A stretch of 64,000 nucleotides of DNA, from the NCBI RefSeq assembly GCF_009729095.1, contig NZ_VTGX01000001.1:1550001-1614000 (forward strand), written 5' to 3'. Positions 63,091 to 64,000 of the stretch are shown piece by piece. A program made the translations under genes and the position numbers. Every line of letters begins with the position of its first letter. The first letter of the stretch is position 1. The notes beneath the pieces are model-generated. The model made no database searches. It had not been told where the DNA came from and was given only the letters and a program-made list of their open reading frames with translations. The DNA is from Mycolicibacterium sp. CBMA 247 (GTDB lineage: Bacteria > Actinomycetota > Actinomycetes > Mycobacteriales > Mycobacteriaceae).

Positions 63091-64000
63091 CTAGTCCGGA
63101 AGCGAGTTGCTCAGCCGTTCGGTGGCGGCGAGATAGTCCTCGATGAACTCGCGCACCACCTCGCGGGCCGGCTTGACCTTGTTCATCAGCCCCACACCCT
63201 GACCGACGAAATAGGTGGCCAGTGCCTGCGCTCCCGGATGTCCCTGGCCGGCAAGCACATCGATTCGTCGGATCACGGGCTCGGCGAGCATGCTCTGCAA
63301 CGGCAACGGAAGCGTTTGGTGTCCGGCATGATTCGGCTCCCACGCCTCGGTCCAATCCGACACCAGCTGGCGCGCAGGTTTGCCGGTACGGCCGGTCGAG
63401 CGCACGGTATCGCGAGATGTCGCCGCCAGCATCTTCTGCACGGTGTGCGGCGCGGTCTCGGCTTCTTCGGTGGTCAACCACACCGAGCCCGTCCAGGCTC
63501 CGTCAGCACCCAACGCCACCGCCGCCGCCATCTGCCTCCCGGTGACGATGCCACCCGCCGCCAGCACCGGAACCTTGCTGCCGGCAGCCTCGAGCGCTTC
63601 CATCACCTCGGGGATGAGCACCATGGTCGTCACCTCACCGCAGTGCCCACCTGCTTCGGTGCCCTGCGCCACGATCAGGTCGACCCCGGCCTGTATCTGC
63701 TTGACGGCGTGCTCACGGGCCCCGACCAGCGCAGCCACCGGCACGCCCCGCTCGCGGCCGGCCTCGATCATGTAATCCGGTGGCACCCCGAGCGCGTTGG
63801 CGATCAGCTTGATGGGGTGGCTCATCGCCACGTCCAGCAGCTCCCGGCCGGTGTCGCCGGACAACGACGACCCGCCGAGACGCCGGTCGGGCTCCGGTTC
63901 GATGTCGTGGTCTTTGAGCAGCTGTGCGACGAATTCGCGGTATTCGGCCGGGATCCGATCGCTCAGTTGACCGCGGGTCAGGTTCTCGCCCTTTCCCTCG
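63091..64000 (-). CDS. Nitronate monooxygenase (NPD) family protein, 5' end cut by window edge
   Basis: This FMN-dependent 2-nitropropane-dioxygenase/nitronate-monooxygenase-type TIM barrel is open from base 63,091 to the window edge (about 303 residues present, N-terminus missing). Motifs are GVDLIVAQGTEAGGHCGEVTT, PVLAAGGIVTGRQMAAAVALGADG and the phosphate-binding region VGQGVGLMNKVKPA. Such proteins detoxify nitroalkanes or act as enoyl reductase-like enzymes in mycobacteria. It lies upstream of the FadE-like gene on the same strand and may be co-transcribed. Confidence 0.88.
   Translation of the reverse strand, partial: EGKGENLTRGQLSDRIPAEYREFVAQLLKDHDIEPEPDRRLGGSSLSGDTGRELLDVAMSHPIKLIANALGVPPDYMIEAGRERGVPVAALVGAREHAVKQIQAGVDLIVAQGTEAGGHCGEVTTMVLIPEVMEALEAAGSKVPVLAAGGIVTGRQMAAAVALGADGAWTGSVWLTTEEAETAPHTVQKMLAATSRDTVRSTGRTGKPARQLVSDWTEAWEPNHAGHQTLPLPLQSMLAEPVIRRIDVLAGQGHPGAQALATYFVGQGVGLMNKVKPAREVVREFIEDYLAATERLSNSLPD

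Overview
The window is a high-GC actinobacterial chromosome segment from a mycobacterium, most likely a rapid-growing Mycolicibacterium-type species. The evidence is gene content: a near-complete menaquinone set in mycobacterial arrangement (polyprenyl diphosphate synthase, menJ, menG, menD, menC, menB, menE), the mannosyltransferase mgtA, an antigen-85-type mycolyltransferase, fadD8, pitA with DUF3349 neighbours, and an MmpS/MmpL pair. From memory, the backbone follows the M. tuberculosis block Rv0539 to Rv0562, read in reverse and interrupted by extra gene sets. No rRNA, tRNA, CRISPR array, transposase or integrase was seen.

Layout. 1-13,200: polyprenyl diphosphate synthase (cut at the left edge), menJ, a TspO-like protein, a PpnP-like nucleoside phosphorylase, a COG0523 GTPase, menG, an SDR, mgtA, a thioredoxin-fold lipoprotein, a DUF3592-like membrane protein, menD, a bpoC-like hydrolase, two DJ-1/PfpI-family genes (one with an AraC domain) and an orphan HicB-like gene. 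13,300-19,800: a minus-strand run of amidohydrolase, acyl-CoA ligase, Ag85-like esterase, menC and an F420-type LLM oxidoreductase. 19,900-22,200: a YCII/DGPF protein and fadD8. 22,800-32,200: a catabolic island with two IclR regulators, an APC permease, a GMC oxidoreductase, an aminoaldehyde-type dehydrogenase, a DavB-like lysine 2-monooxygenase and a DavA-like amidase, followed by a frame-broken PucR regulator.

32,300-37,600: an ECF42-type sigma factor, a HAD protein, a Ddn-like protein, a small lipoprotein, menB, a PNPOx-fold protein and an SDR. 37,600-44,000: a second accessory cluster, with a PucR regulator divergent from APC permease, SDR, SDR, agmatinase-family ureohydrolase and polysaccharide deacetylase-like genes. 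44,000-48,900: a VOC protein, two DUF3349 paralogues flanking pitA, menE and a PNPOx protein. 49,000-54,500: TetR, MmpS, MmpL and two small exported proteins, then a YkgB-type membrane protein. 54,500-59,400: an Rv0541c-like polytopic protein and a five-gene minus-strand run (glycosyltransferase, DUF2064, methyltransferase, cytochrome b561/molybdopterin oxidoreductase, membrane protein). 59,400-64,000: a response regulator and histidine kinase, a FadE-like acyl-CoA dehydrogenase and a nitronate monooxygenase-type gene cut at the right edge.

Most of the backbone supports quinone and cell-envelope metabolism. The two accessory clusters look like amine or omega-amino-acid catabolism: one should turn lysine or an analogue into an omega-amino acid through an amide, the other should take urea off a guanidino compound. 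Strong palindromes occupy several convergent gene junctions, and there are clear candidate operators in front of mmpS (TetR-type), pitA (Pho-box-like) and the catabolic island.
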